Shown here: positions 21,105 through 33,427 of the stretch, piece by piece
How positions within the stretch are numbered: position 1 is the stretch's first letter
Layout of the letters: every line of letters starts with the position of its first letter
NCBI GenBank assembly: GCA_029204225.1
Contig: CM055106.1
Coordinates: 44,897,313 to 44,961,312 of the forward strand
DNA length: 64,000 nt
Direction: 5' to 3'
Origin: Diphasiastrum complanatum
Lineage: Eukaryota; Streptophyta; Lycopodiopsida; Lycopodiales; Lycopodiaceae
Notes under the pieces: model-generated
What the model was told of the DNA's origin: nothing
Database searches by the model: none
What the model saw: the letters and a program-made list of their open reading frames with translations, nothing else
Program-made: the position numbers and the translations under genes

Positions 21105-23795
21105 ATTTCTCATTCGATTAATGTGGAGTCAGAAGACTGTATGCAGTGAACTCGTGGTGAAGGAGCACTTTGTTTTATGTCATAAAAGTTGGGCATTTGG
21201 TTTGGTGACAGATCTGTAGTCCTATGCAGCTGGAGAATGCAGTTGGTTTTTCTTTTCACATAGCATGTAGAAGTGTTTCAGCAATCTTAGCGAATGGAAA
21301 TGGGTTGGTAGCTTTTGTATGTGTTCGTTAGGATTGGTTAATGGATCATTAGGTTGATGCTGTTTAGATTTTGATCGTTAGAAATGTTGACCCTTGAAAC
21401 ATTTCAAAGAGCTCCTAAAATGCTCTACATAATTATCGTTTCAAAATGTTACCTTTCTGGTGAGAGAGAAACACTTCTTGGGCTGCAATCTTAGATTTGG
21501 CATGTGCAAGTTTTATCAGAGAGTTAAGTTGATGTTCATACTTGATATCTGTAGCGCTTTTTCCCTACGTTGCCAAATAATATCAAAAAATCGATCAATA
21601 CACAGGTCCTATGACATAATTAAATCTAATGATTTCATTACCTAAACGAAGCCACATCAAGGGGAAATCAGATGTTGGAGTAAGATCATCAGCAGGGTAA
21701 TTAAAGTTTAAAAAAAAAAGCAGCAGCTCTCCAGGCCTCAAAGCTGATATATGGATTTATGAGAGTGATTCACTATCAACGTATGAGAAATGTAAGTACT
21801 GAAGATTAGTTATGCTAGGCCTTTGGCAGTGCCTTACTTTGTCATCTTATAGAATATTAGTATGATGGTAGAGTAAGGTTTGTTTATAGAATTTCATCCT
21901 GTTGTGTGCTCAGTTTCACGGCACTTTAGGAGTGTTGTTGGAAAAGTACAGTCTCCCTGAGACTGCAGATCGAGATGTGTAATGAATCATCAAAATTGTA
22001 TCAAAAAATTTGGAACTGTAGTGCAATTGGTAAGCTGGCTTGTTGTTGAAGTCAATATAGTTCACAAGCTCTTGGACTTGCAAGACACTCAAGGAGCAAT
22101 TGGCACAGTTTAACACTGGCATGCTGACTCTTGGTGGCTTTCTAATACATGCATTTTTAATTCTACGCATGTAACTTCGCTCAAAATCTTACCATACTTT
22201 TGGCATTTTTTTTATTTCGGATTTTCAACTTCAAATAAAATTCTCCACAGTATTTCTAATGAAAACTTTCTAGCACTACGCTTATAATGGCTTGCAATTA
22301 CTAGAAGTCAGAAAATCAAGAAACAATGTACACCTATTGGTGAATCATATAAATGTGGATAGAAGTTTTTTACTAAACAGATGACGCTATACACCAAACA
22401 TATTATGCAAAGGCATAAAATTGCCTAGAAACTGGTTACCAAAGAAAAAGCCAATATGTGACTGGTATGTCTTCATTTGTGCAATAGATGGGAGTTTACT
22501 TCTTCAGCTCCTGTGGGGGACAAGAAGTCCCAACCAATTACTTGGACTCAAGTATATGACTCTGCCAAAGGCAATCTCAATCAGAATTGTAGTGGATTTA
22601 GATGTCAACTTAAGGAGGCTTTGTTGGTTTTGACGTTCTATTTCTGGGATCCATGTAAGCATTGAAAAAACAAAAAACACAAGGGACACACAAACAAGGT
22701 AAAAAGTCTCTTTTGACTTATTGAGGAAAAACTAATCCTCATTTGGAGAGTTACTACTTACATAGAAAATTTTCTCGTACCACCTTGAAATCTCAAAGTA
22801 GTACATGAAAAGATGGCTTTCAAACTTTCTCATCTCCCCACCTAATAGGAGGCATCGATCTTTCACATAAGTATTATTGGACTTCTAGCTCTGTGTATTA
22901 TTGGACTTCTAGCTATCGGAGGCGGATGATGGCGTGTGAATAGTCGACAGGCATCTGCTCAACAATTCTGAGGTGGTGCACACGGTGCCGGGGGGATGTG
23001 AGCTTTGTGGAGAGCGAAACCATCGATTTCTGTTATTTGTAAGTGTAGGCATGGTTTTTTGCAAGTGTTGACATTGAGTTGTAGGCAACCAAATCGAGCG
23101 AAGTTTGGCTCTAGACCACCTTTTTTCATGCCCATGGTAATTCCTACATCGTCATTTTCAGCTGTTACGGCGAGTTTAGCAAGATTTGAACGCCACACTC
23201 CAAATGCATGTGTATTTTTGCCATTTTCACAAAATGACATGTAGGCATCCGATTGAGGTGATGTCCGAGTCTAGATTGCATTCACATGCCTGCATAGACT
23301 CCCAAAAATCTTCGTTTCGTCCGTCTTCAATTTCCATGTCCTAAAGTTTTAGGGTTTAGGTGTGGAGCGTCGTGTAAGCATCTACCTGGGGCGTGGTTTA
23401 TGCCAACACTGCATTTCCTTACGCATGCAGAGACTCCCACACTAATAGCATTCCTCTGTTATCACTCGTACCGAAATAATTCGATTCCATGGCCTAATCC
23501 CATGTGATTTTTGGCACTTGCTCTGAGAGTATGAATTGGAATGATTGTCATATATGTCTCTGATGCTTTGAACTCTATTTTAGTCTTGTAATGTTATTAA
23601 ACAGAAAATCCTATGAGGCTAGGACTTTAAAGTGACGCTTGTCGGAATTGTTGTGAGCAATTCAATGTAGTGTATTTTCTTCTACTGAATGTTTGCTTGC
23701 TTATTTTGTTTGCAGGTTTGATCTCGTGTTGACACGATGCCGGTGCAGGGCTGAGGCCTTTGGGCTGACGTTGAGGGCCGAGGTTGATCTTACAG
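21105..23795. other. Intergenic region downstream of SKP1
   Basis: About 2.7 kb with no recognisable gene or element. The first few hundred bases should include the SKP1 3' UTR. Short open frames here (for example 21916-22170 minus and 22959-23240 minus) are overlapped by frames on the other strand and show no motifs. ATTATTGGACTTCTAGCT occurs twice in tandem at 22872-22915. Confidence 0.5.
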
Positions 23796-24120
23796 AGGAG
23801 GATGTGGCTACACACCATGGCACAAGAGTCAACAGATGGAGATGCTTACATTGTGGTGGGCTCTTCACATGATCACTCACCAGGGTTAGGGCTCACTTAG
23901 TGCAGCTCAGAGGGCTAGATGGGCAAGCATTAGGCATATCTGATTGCCCCAGGATTCCTGATGAGGAGATGCAGAGGTTGATGGACATGTATGGGCCCGA
24001 TGGTGCATCCACTGAGACCATCACATGGTTTTGGATAGGGACGACGGGTAGCAGGGGTAGATGTAGGCTCACAGGCAGGGCCTAGTCTAGCACGGAAAGG
24101 GCCTACTATGGGTGCAAGGA
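23796..24120 (+). pseudogene. hAT-like transposase BED zinc-finger remnant
   Basis: The plus frame gives VNRWRCLHCGGLFT, one in-frame stop, then LTRVRAHLVQLRGLDG and ISDCPRIPDEEMQRLMDMYG. The spacing C-x2-C ... H ... C is that of the BED finger at the N-terminus of many plant hAT transposases, where the last ligand often lies in an 'I..C...P' segment as here. The catalytic domain is not seen downstream; the sequence runs into an AG microsatellite at 24328. Terminal inverted repeats were not found. Confidence 0.6.
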
Positions 24121-24325
24121 GTGATTGATAGCAATAAAGGACGCACTGCTGCGGATGGTTTCTAGCGAGGCCTTCGGGAGGTTTAGAGGCATCAACGCAG
24201 ATATGACATTTTTTCAGAGAGATGTGTTTTTTCTCTTCATTGCAGTTTTAGGGTATGAATCAATCAACATAATTTTGCAACGTGTCGGTATGGTTCCTTA
24301 TGATTTCATTTCATTTGGTTATGAT

Positions 24326-24327
<2 letters not shown>

Positions 24328-24405
<78 letters not shown>
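24328..24405. repeat. (GA)n microsatellite, ~39 units
   Basis: Pure GA repeats with no interruption over about 78 bp. The long RE-repeat or SL-repeat open frames across it are artefacts of the repeat. Confidence 0.98.
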
Positions 24406-24409
<4 letters not shown>

Positions 24410-24523
24410 CATGGGAATTTTTCCATCAGTATGGTTGAAAAATGATTCAGTACAGTTTAGTATGATGTAGTGTGGTTCAACATGATTCGGCAAGGTTCCT
24501 TGTGGTTTTGGTTTGGTTTGTTG

Positions 24524-24527
<4 letters not shown>

Positions 24528-24565
<38 letters not shown>
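24528..24565. repeat. (GA)n microsatellite, ~19 units
   Basis: Second pure GA tract, 120 bp beyond the first. The DNA between them holds a TGGTTCAACATGATTCGGCAAGG-like segment built from short reiterated words (GTTCNNTNTGATT). Confidence 0.97.
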
Positions 24566-24569
<4 letters not shown>

Positions 24570-24713
24570 AAAATTCCAACAAGTTCACATGTGAATTTGT
24601 GTGAATGATCTTTACCAAACCTTATGTTAGCACATAGATCATATGTAGAGTGAATTTCACAAAGTTATCTAATTGACTTGAACATCGATCTTGGAATTAA
24701 TCCAAGGTTGGAT

Positions 24714-27410
24714 CTATGCTTGATGAAGGAATTTTTTCCCAAAGGTTTGGTGAGCAAATCTGCAATACATGATGATGTGTCGATGTGCTCCAAATAGATT
24801 TCCCCCTCCAATGAGCTTCTCTCTCACGAATTGATGTGCAACTTCGATATGTTTGCTCCTTGCATGGAATATTGGGTTGTTGGCAAGGGCTTGTGCCGAA
24901 ATATTATCACACATGAGTAGATCATTAGTCTTTAGCTCCAAAATCAACCTCTTGATCCATAGCACTTCTTTTGTTGTAGTAGTAAGTGCTTTATATTCGG
25001 CTTCACAAGATGAGAGAGATATGGTATCTTGCTTCTTAGAAAGCGAAGATGTTAGATTTCCACCAAGATATAAAACATATGCACTTGTAGATTTCCGATC
25101 CACTTATCACTAGCAAAATCCGAGTCACAATAGCCAATGATAGAAAGGTCTTCACTTTTGTACAACAAACCATAATCATAGGTTGAAGATATGTACCTTA
25201 GTACACTCTTGGGCATTTTCCAATGATGAATAGTTGGATTTTGCATTGATTGACTCAATTTATGAACACTAAAACTTACATCAGGCCTAGTTATGGTAAG
25301 CCAAATTAAGGAGCCAATAAGTCTCCTAAAAAGGTTGATGTCCATGAAGGATCTTTCATCTCCCTTATGAGGATCTTTTACAACTTGCTCCATTGGAATA
25401 TCAATTTAACATATTAAACTTTTTTAACATAGAAAGATCATACTTAGATTGACATATAAAAGCTTGATCATTACAAAAGTCAATCTTTTGGCCTAAGATG
25501 AAGTGCAATTCTCCAAGATCTTGCATCTTGAATTCATTTCCAAGTGCAATTTTAGTTTCTTTGACTAGTTTGATACAACTTCCACTTAAGATAATATCAT
25601 CAACATAATTTAGAAGAATGACAATATCACTAGCATAAAACTTGAAATACAAGGAAGGATCATAGTCACTAAGATTAAATCCTAGTGAGACAAAGAAGGA
25701 ATTAAGTCTAGCATACCAAGACCTTGGTGCTTGCTTAAGTCCATAAAGACTTTTGAATAGCAAGCAAACTTTGGACTCATCCTTGATGAATCCTTGAGGT
25801 TGTTCCATGTAAATCTCCTCCTCAGGATAACCATTCAAAAAAGCATTGGAGACATCCAATTGAAACACCTTCCACTTGAAATAGGTAACAAGAGATATGA
25901 TAATCCTTATTGTTACCATCTTTGCCACATGTGCAAAGGTTTCTTCATAATCAAGTCCATGGATTTGAGCAAATCCCTTTGCACATAATCTTGCCTTATA
26001 TTTGTTGATTGTGCCATCTACTTGATTCGAAATACCCACTTGCATCCAATAATGTGCTTGTTGGATGGAGGATCCACAAGCTCCCATGTGCCATTGGTGA
26101 TCAATGCATCATATTCTTGTTTCATTGCTTCAAACCACTCCTTTAAATTGAGTACATCTTGGACATTACTTGACTCATCATGTGATATGAAAGATGCATA
26201 GTTAGTGGAATCAAGATTCACTTGCTTGCCTTTGTCAACATATGAAAGCCTCTTAGGGTCGGATCTTTCTCTCAAAGATCTTCTAGGTGAGAAAACTCGA
26301 GGTGACTCCTCAATTCTTGACCTCATCTTTCCATAATTGTCTTCAGGAGAGATAATAGGTGATTCACTTTGAAATGACTTGAACTCGGCCTCATCCAAGT
26401 TGAATTTTTTATCTTAAAAAATGTGACATCTATACTCTCAATTATCTTTGAGGTAGAGGGAATAAAGATTCGATACACCTTCTTGTTGGAGTGAATACCC
26501 AACCGTGATCCCTTTGAGAGAACTTGGATCATCTTTTGTCCTTGTTTCCAAGGGAATATGAGCAAAACATGTACTTCCAAAAACTCTAAGGTGATCAACC
26601 TTAGGCTTGATGTTGAACAAGGCTTCATATGGTGATTTTCCTTTAAGAGCATTGTGAGAACTATTGTCCAAAAAGTTTGCACAATTTATAGCTTCCCCAA
26701 AAGTCACAATAGGTAAAGAGGCTTCAATTCAAATTGCTTTAGCACACTCACATAAGGATCGATTTTTTCTTTCGGCAACCCCATTTTGTGAAGGGGAATA
26801 AGCACAAGAGAGTTCTCTCTTGATCCCTTCTTGCTCACAATAGTCATGGAATTTATTGGAGATATACTCTCCACCTCCATCACACCTCAAAGCTTTAACT
26901 TTGAGAGAAAAATATTTCTCAACATAAGCTCTGAAAACTAGGAAATAATCATAGACCATAGCTTTAGAAGAAAGAAGATATAACCAACTATATCTTGTGA
27001 AATCATCAATAAAAGTAAAGTGGCACCACCCTTATTTTTAGATGATGAAAAGTGCACATCCGAGTGTATTAACTCCAATGGATGTGAAGTCTTGATAGAA
27101 GACTTAGGGAATGGCTTCTTATGTGATTTTGCTTTTGCACAAGCCTCACATGGCTTGATCTCTTTGGAAAGTGATCTTGGTAGGCCAATGGCTTTTGCAT
27201 CCTTGACCATAGAAAGCATAGATTTGAAATTGGGATGTCCCAATCTCCTATGCCATAGCTCCTCCTTGGAAATAGTAGTCATAAAAGCAACATCACAAGA
27301 ATTTGCACTTTCATAAAGATTCAACTTGAAAATGCCACCATATCTAGATCCATGTGCAAGGAGCTCATCACCTTTCTTAATAGTAACTTTATTTGAGATG
27401 GAAAATCATC
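24714..27410 (-). pseudogene. Truncated Copia integrase-RT-RNase H, minus strand
   Basis: Minus-strand pieces in order: protease-integrase junction and zinc module (ELWHRRLGHPNFKS...CEACAKAKSH, 27260-27130), core (FIDD-like then RCDGGGEY near 26890), AERKNRS, the linker, RT (IGCKWVFRIK, DYEETFAHVAKM, YMEQPQGF, YGLKQAPRSWYARL, NYVDDIILSG near 25620-25590, LGELHFILG), and RNase H (QDTISLSSCEAEYKAL, CDN, HARSKHIEVAHQFVRE), with a stop at 24714. At least five frameshifts or stops break it. It is the same lineage as the intact element at 1-5.5 kb but clearly diverged. Gag, protease and both LTRs are missing: homology ends at about 27410, and a GA microsatellite lies near the other end. Confidence 0.92.
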
Positions 27411-28605
27411 AGAGAAGTTTCAAATATTAAAAAAGACCTTATAAGAAATGCCATATACCATAAGAAAAAATTCTAAACATAAAAAAAAATGTTGTTTATA
27501 TGCTTGCCCATAGCACTCCCAAAGCCTACCCAATTCCCAATGCTCTAACCATAACATCTACAGTCATGGTTAACTGTTATTATGGTTGAACTTCTTAATC
27601 ATGACAGTTATATTTGGATTTTGTTAAACCACAGTTTAGCATAGTACGTGAATTTGAATGTGCATTCCTGCCAATCATAAAGATGAGCGCCATCTTGACA
27701 ATGAAATGAAAATATGAGCACCATCTCCACATTTAAATTAAGAAAGCAATATTATGGAATGAATCTTATAGAGTTGGTGATGTTGTACCAAATAAGTACA
27801 TATATGTTTTTTGCATTCGAATGTTTCTTTAGTATTTATTTTTTGAATACTCATAGCTTGTGATTGCTTTTGTACTTTTCTTGATGATGACATTGTATCA
27901 TCTCCATTTGGATATCCCTACTAATTTGGCACCTTTACAAAAAAGAGGAGTCAAAGGAATTTCAATATATGTTGAGGATTGTTCTCGTTATAGGGTCATC
28001 GCATATGTGAATCTCTTCCCATAATCCACTTTTCCCACTTAATTGAAGCACTTCACTACGAGTCTTGTCTTATATCTCTCAATTTGTGAGAATCAAGATT
28101 CAACAACGAACAACTTGTTTGAGGCCCAAAGTACAAAATGTGTAAACACTTTGATTTTTTATAAGCAAAAATAATGAAATGAAATGTTGAAGATTAGCAC
28201 ATCATCTAGTAAAATCTAATAACATGAGTGCATTCAATCCACGAAGATTGTAATAGCTTTGTTGCCCTTCCTTCATAACATACTCTGCCTACCCCTCTAT
28301 GCATTAAGCATTTAACTCACTCCTTATGCCATATCTAACCATGAATCAATCTAGTTTTCTTGAATCAAAACATCTTAAGGACAACACCTTCAATTCTAGC
28401 CTTGTCTCTTCCATCATCAAAAAGGGTCTCATCTATCTAGTCCTTCATGACCACTTAACACTATTCATTCAATACTATCACATTGGAGCATTCAAAACTA
28501 TGTATTTGATGCCAATGATGTTTGGAAACCTGCCAAAGCCCTACTACAATGACCTTTGTGTGAGTTATACCTACCCCTTGCCCCACAAACACCCCCCCCC
28601 CAAAC

Positions 28606-28637
<32 letters not shown>

Positions 28638-29885
28638 TCCCATTTCTCCAACTTGAAATGGACTAGATCCAAACTAGAACACATTTGAATCCCACATGCC
28701 AAGCACCAAATATTATGTTACAGTTTGCTCTCACAATCCCCCATCTCAAAACATAATGCCCTCTTGAAACTACCAAACACACCCCTTGTCTTACTTTGAA
28801 CTTGAAGCCACCACTCATCTCTTTCTCAATCGCAACCTTGCTCATTGGTTAATCCTTTTGAGCTCCACGAAGTTCAAGCATGCACTAAACTTTGAGACTA
28901 CCCTTTTAGGTGATAGTCCTTTGGCCAAAAAGGATGACACCCTCTTTTTGTTTATTGGTGTTAATATGCTACACGCAATATATAAGGTCCCCCAACAAGG
29001 GAGGTTCAATATGTGAGCAGAATAATAACTACACTTGGACATATAAGTCCTTCCAAATTTTGCTTTTGCATCCTTATCATACATATGATTTCTAAAGAGA
29101 GGACTCCTTGCATGTTGTGCCATCTTTTGGATTAGGAAGTATCTAGCCCTGATTACAACTAAAAGGAAGCCATCAGTGGCATGAACTGTATATTTTTTAA
29201 CTTTTGTATACGTATGAATCTTCTAATAACACTGACTTGTTATGCTAATATTGCTACCAAAAAAAAAAATCTACAACACAAGTCCTAGAGTGCTTAAATT
29301 TTTTTTCAAAAAATCACCATCAAATTCTTTAAGTATAGTGTTTTTGGCATATGCATACAAAAAAGGCTCTTTGAGGCACAACTACAAAATGCATCGTTCA
29401 AGCAACAACTTTTATGCCATTCACTAAATTAGAGAACTGGAGATTCAAGGTCTCTACTTTTACATTTCCTTCATAATTCCATGGAGGGTGTTGGTGTAGG
29501 TGTCATAATTCATGCGTTGATGCACATCCATGTTTGCAATCTCCAAATGTGGACTCTTAGCCTAACCTAGAGATTTTGTGATACTGTCATCCAAAGCATT
29601 TGCACCCTCCTAGAACATGCAAATGGTTGTATCAATCATCTCAATAATAGTCAACACTAGGAAATCCCATCATAGAACTTGTATTCAAAAAACATTATTG
29701 TGTTGACATTTTAAAATGAGATAAGATTTCAGATCTAGGTGTTGCACTAGAGGGAACAAGTGTCGTTCCAAGAGTTAACAATGCATATGCAACCATGACT
29801 ACAGGGGATCCCATCCATTACAAAGACCGAGCCAACGAGCAAAGTAGATATGCTTAGAGCTACAACCAACACAAATGCACCTCTT
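27411..29885. other. A+T-rich intergenic DNA
   Basis: I see no gene and no element ends. Runs of A and T and short chance frames dominate. It includes the C/A homopolymer stretch at 28590-28632. Confidence 0.5.
28590..28632. repeat. Poly-C / poly-A low-complexity tract
   Basis: C10-AAA-C14 followed by A17, interrupted only by the AAA. Long C runs of this kind are sequencing-prone, so exact lengths are uncertain; a glycine-rich open frame across it is an artefact. Confidence 0.9.
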
Positions 29886-29908
29886 TTGTGTGTGTGTGTG
29901 TGTGTGTA

Positions 29909-29999
<91 letters not shown>
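29886..29999. repeat. (GT)n-(GA)n compound microsatellite
   Basis: About 19 GT units with one TATG interruption, running directly into about 37 uninterrupted GA units ending at 29999. The two minus-strand ORFs rich in SL and HT are repeat artefacts. Confidence 0.97.
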
Positions 30000-30003
<4 letters not shown>

Positions 30004-30615
30004 GATCTTGAAATAAGGCTTTATGCAAAATTTAATATAATTATAATGACGCAACTAATCAATAAATTCTACCATGATGTCCAACTTTCTGCAGTCATGT
30101 CTTAGTTACTAGTAGTTAGCTTTTAAAGATTGTGGAAATGTTAGACCGTCCTTCACTTCCACCAGCAGGAACTATCATCCAACAAACATTATTCAAACTT
30201 TGAAATGAGAACAACATTCCAAACTAATTAGTAAATTTGAGGTCTTTTGGGTTAGCTTCATCTTAGTAATAAGCCTATAAGGGTTTCAATATGTATTTTA
30301 AAGGCTATTATTTGGAATCGCATCTCTGGTACTATGCAACCTCTAATTTTTCGCTTGAATTAGAACCAACGTTTATCCACATTTCAAAATAGGATTGCGG
30401 AGAAGTTACTTGTCACAGCTAGGAACTCCAATATTCTTTCCTTCAAAATGGTTCCAAATCTTTTAGAAAGTCTCATCAATTGTTCAAAGTAGAAAGTTAC
30501 TTTATAATAAACATGGAAAAATAAATTAAGAGCTACAAGATTGTTCCTAGTTACAAAGTGGGAAAACTTTTGAAGCTTCAATAGAAAACCTTTTTTCAAA
30601 CTATTGCCTCTGTAA
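30000..30615. other. A+T-rich intergenic DNA
   Basis: Nothing recognisable on either strand; the 144-codon minus frame (30384-30818) gains its length from the tandem repeat next to it. Confidence 0.5.
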
Positions 30616-31312
30616 GGGAGATTGATACAAAAGTTGATTTCATACCCGATTGTTCCAGCCATAGAACCCACGGTTCCCAGAACCCAAGAAGGGAGATTGA
30701 TACAAAAGTTGATTTCATACCCTATTGTTCCAGCCATAGAACCCACGGTTCTGGGCATAGAACCCACGGTTCCCAGAACCCACCCAAGAAGGGAGATTGA
30801 TACAAAAGTTGATTTCATACCCTATTGTTCCAGCCATAGAACCCACGGTTCTGGGCATAGAACCCACGGTTCCCAGAACCGTGGGTTCTGGGAACCGTGG
30901 AAGGAACCGTACCACAGGTCCTTGAACCGTGGTACAGTTCATGTAAAAAAATAATTGATTAATTAATTAATTTTCCTAAATTTCCCCCCAAAACCCGTCA
31001 AAGCTCGTTTTTGTCCCTCTCTCTCTCTCTTATCAATTTTTGTCCCTCTCTCTCTGTCTCCCTCTCTCTTATCAATTTGGGAGATTAAATCATTTGAAGT
31101 TAATAATCTAAGTAGGGAGAATCTGCTTTTTCTGAAAAAAAATTGGCATTTTTTTAGCAATTTTTGGGGGTGGGACAAAAAATTAATTAATTAATTATTC
31201 AGTACGGTTCACCAAGGTTCTGGGCAAAAATTTTAAAGAACCGTACGCTTCACTGTACGGTTCTCGGAACCGTAGTGAACCGTTAACGGTTCATTAATTC
31301 TATGGTTCCAGC
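30616..31312. repeat. Tandem repeat and hairpin cluster (AACCGTGG family), MITE-like
   Basis: GGGAGATTGATACAAAAG begins three copies at 30616, 30691 and 30791; copies 2 and 3 each carry an extra GGTTCTGGGCATAGAACCCA segment. The array ends in a perfect 17-bp inverted repeat with a 3-base loop (30864-30880 and 30884-30900, CCACGGTTCCCAGAACC). A related but different palindrome-rich stretch lies at 31195-31300 (ACGGTTCTCGGAACCGTAGTGAACCGTTAACGGTTC). The two ends share CCATAGAA/GGTTCCAGC-type words in opposite orientation (near 30655 and 31290), as in a foldback or MITE-like element with an A+T-rich middle that contains CT-rich tracts (31015-31075). Confidence 0.6.
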
Positions 31313-31994
31313 TATGAAAGCATTGCTTCTCCATTGATTCATAAACAATGCATGCACAACATGATTACCACAAATATTCAAATGCCAAGAAGATCATGCC
31401 CAATCAATCTAGCATCATTATCTTCTCAATCCAAAAATTCTTGAACCTTGAAAAATAAAGCATGAACACATAAAAATTTTTACACTACATATATCAAAAT
31501 GCCAAGAAGATTACAGAAGCAATCATTCTAAAAATCCTTAAACTTAAACAACAATGCATGAACAGCAGTAAATTTTCACATCAATTATTTTTCAAATTTT
31601 CTACTCGATGAATTTCACACCATAAAAAACTGACTGTCAATAGTCCCATTTTCAAATCATGAAGTTTGGGAAACAATCTTAGTTTCTACTTCAAAATGAT
31701 CTCATCAGCTAGCCGAGGCATTGGCTGATGTTATCCAAGAATAGTCACCATTCCAAACGGATAATAGATATTAAGCTAAGGAACTTCCTAAAAACTGACT
31801 AAACAGTATCAAATAAAATTTACCACGAAACATACATACATAGGTAGGATTGGCATTGTTGTATACAGTGCTGCAGCAGACTAAAAGAACCACCAGAATG
31901 TTTTCAATTTCTCCTGATTTCTGAGATAACAGTCCGTTCACCATCCTTCAGCAAATAAATCCACTGGGAGCAACTTATTTGCACGAGCAAGCCA
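31313..31994. other. Downstream region of the 7TM gene
   Basis: A+T-rich and without coding signal; its right part should include the 3' UTR of the minus-strand gene. AATGCCAAGAAGAT recurs at 31380 and 31498, marking an imperfect ~118-bp duplication (CAACAATGCATGAACA-like words in both). Confidence 0.5.
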
Positions 31995-33359
31995 TCAAAG
32001 GTCAAAATCATCATCCTTCAATGCTTCTTGTGCAGCTGTTTCCTCTTCCTCATCATTTTCGAGCACGAAATAAGGATTGTGCGCGACTGGCCTAAATTTG
32101 TGGCCTGTAAAGATGTAAAACGCAATGGTTGCTAGCTCAGAGCAGAACTGAGTCACCCATCGGTATCGATAGGCAGTGACAGTGGTGAGGGCAAAGACGA
32201 TTATCCTTGTGAAATAGATGTAGCTAACAACCACAATGTAGTATTGTCTGAAAAGAGTAAGCTTAACAAGGTTTCTTGCTGCTTTGCCGTCGGTATGAGA
32301 AGCCTCTCTCAAATGCTTGATAGACCAAACAATCGGAAACAGAATTGCGCAACAGCAGATAATGTCTACAAGCAGAAACAGCTGCTTCCACGTAAAAAAG
32401 TCCTTTGTAGACGGCCCCGTCTCATCGATCACAACACTAGCAATGTTAGCAAGAACCTGCAGCGGAATCACAATCATAAGAACCTTTTTCTCCTTATCTT
32501 GGAGAAATGGCTTCAGAAAAGACCAGCCAGTGCCTATCAGAACTATCACGGTAAAGAGCATTATTCCTTTGAAAAATCCAAATATATAGAACACAATGTC
32601 CCAGCCATGTGCAGTTCCCGTGCTCTTTATGTACAGTTTGTCTTCCGCTTCAGCAAGAAGATTCAAAGCCTTCAAAAAAACCAGAATCCCCATAAGGATG
32701 TGGATCCTATGGGTTATTTCTTTTCGCTTAACGCACACATAGATCCACACGGAGCCTAAAGCTACATATGCCAGAAAGAAGGTGAAATAAAGCTTTGGAA
32801 GCTGCGTCTGACCAACGGGGAGAAAGTCCCTTGCTTTACTTTTGCCTTCCAGATTATACATGGCAGTTCTTACATTCATGGAAACTTCTGTGTTGCTTTG
32901 GCAGTTGACAAAGTAGAGCGTGTATTCATTTGTGTCAGGAACAGAGTAAGTGTTATTGTAGGTGCCTGCACCTGCAATTTGCCGCAGATCCGTGAGAACC
33001 TTAAGGGAAGGGTTCTGCAAAATACATTGCTGTGGATCTTGCTCTAGCTCTGAAAGAACCCTAAGCAGAACTTCATCCGTGCTGAGAAAGAAGCCCATGA
33101 GGGACAAATTTGGCTGGACATCATCCTGGGTGGGATCTACGTGCAGATTGGAGACTTTGAGCTCCACCACCCCTCCGATTTCGAACCCGAATTTGTCAAA
33201 TACGATCAAGGAACGCGCATCAGACCTGATGGAGGTGTGTTTGATCTCAGCAGCGCAGGGACGAGCCAGTTCCAGGGCAGTAATCAGCAAAAAAGCTGCA
33301 AAAGCAGCACAGATTTTGCTTGTGAGCATCATGTTCTGATCCTGCCTGCCACAAGCCAT
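31995..33359 (-). CDS. Lung-seven-transmembrane (GPR107/GOST) family protein, CAND6/CAND7-like
   Basis: 454 codons, single exon, intact. It has a hydrophobic signal segment (about residues 14-36, ending at PCAAEIK), a lumenal N-terminal region (about 37-188) with possible N-glycosylation sites at N84 and N135, and cysteines C112 and C153 that may pair. Seven predicted membrane helices follow at about 190-210, 219-236, 254-280, 293-311, 325-346, 372-396 and 401-418, then an acidic cytosolic tail (ENDEEEETAAQEALKDDDFD). The order, HRIHILMGILVFLKALNLL and the FRQYYIVVVSYIYFTRI segment match plant LUSTR proteins that Arabidopsis annotation calls candidate G-protein-coupled receptors 6 and 7. GOST proteins are now mostly linked to Golgi/endosomal trafficking, so a receptor role is unproven. 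The start at 33359 is the longest; M10 or M11 would keep the signal segment. Confidence 0.95.
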   Translation of the reverse strand: MACGRQDQNMMLTSKICAAFAAFLLITALELARPCAAEIKHTSIRSDARSLIVFDKFGFEIGGVVELKVSNLHVDPTQDDVQPNLSLMGFFLSTDEVLLRVLSELEQDPQQCILQNPSLKVLTDLRQIAGAGTYNNTYSVPDTNEYTLYFVNCQSNTEVSMNVRTAMYNLEGKSKARDFLPVGQTQLPKLYFTFFLAYVALGSVWIYVCVKRKEITHRIHILMGILVFLKALNLLAEAEDKLYIKSTGTAHGWDIVFYIFGFFKGIMLFTVIVLIGTGWSFLKPFLQDKEKKVLMIVIPLQVLANIASVVIDETGPSTKDFFTWKQLFLLVDIICCCAILFPIVWSIKHLREASHTDGKAARNLVKLTLFRQYYIVVVSYIYFTRIIVFALTTVTAYRYRWVTQFCSELATIAFYIFTGHKFRPVAHNPYFVLENDEEEETAAQEALKDDDFDL

Positions 33360-33427
33360 AAGGATCTACCAAGATCTATGAAATGGAGCAGCAGGAGGAG
33401 GCAGATGCCTGATCTCTCTCGCTTCTC

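Noticed and set aside
30622-30954. 110-codon ORF with repeated EPTVPRT motifs
   Set aside because: It is the tandem DNA repeat read in one frame; the repeat spacing (75 and 100 bp) does not preserve a common protein unit across all copies.
32244-32759. 171-codon plus-strand ORF
   Set aside because: It is the complement of the transmembrane region of the minus-strand 7TM gene.
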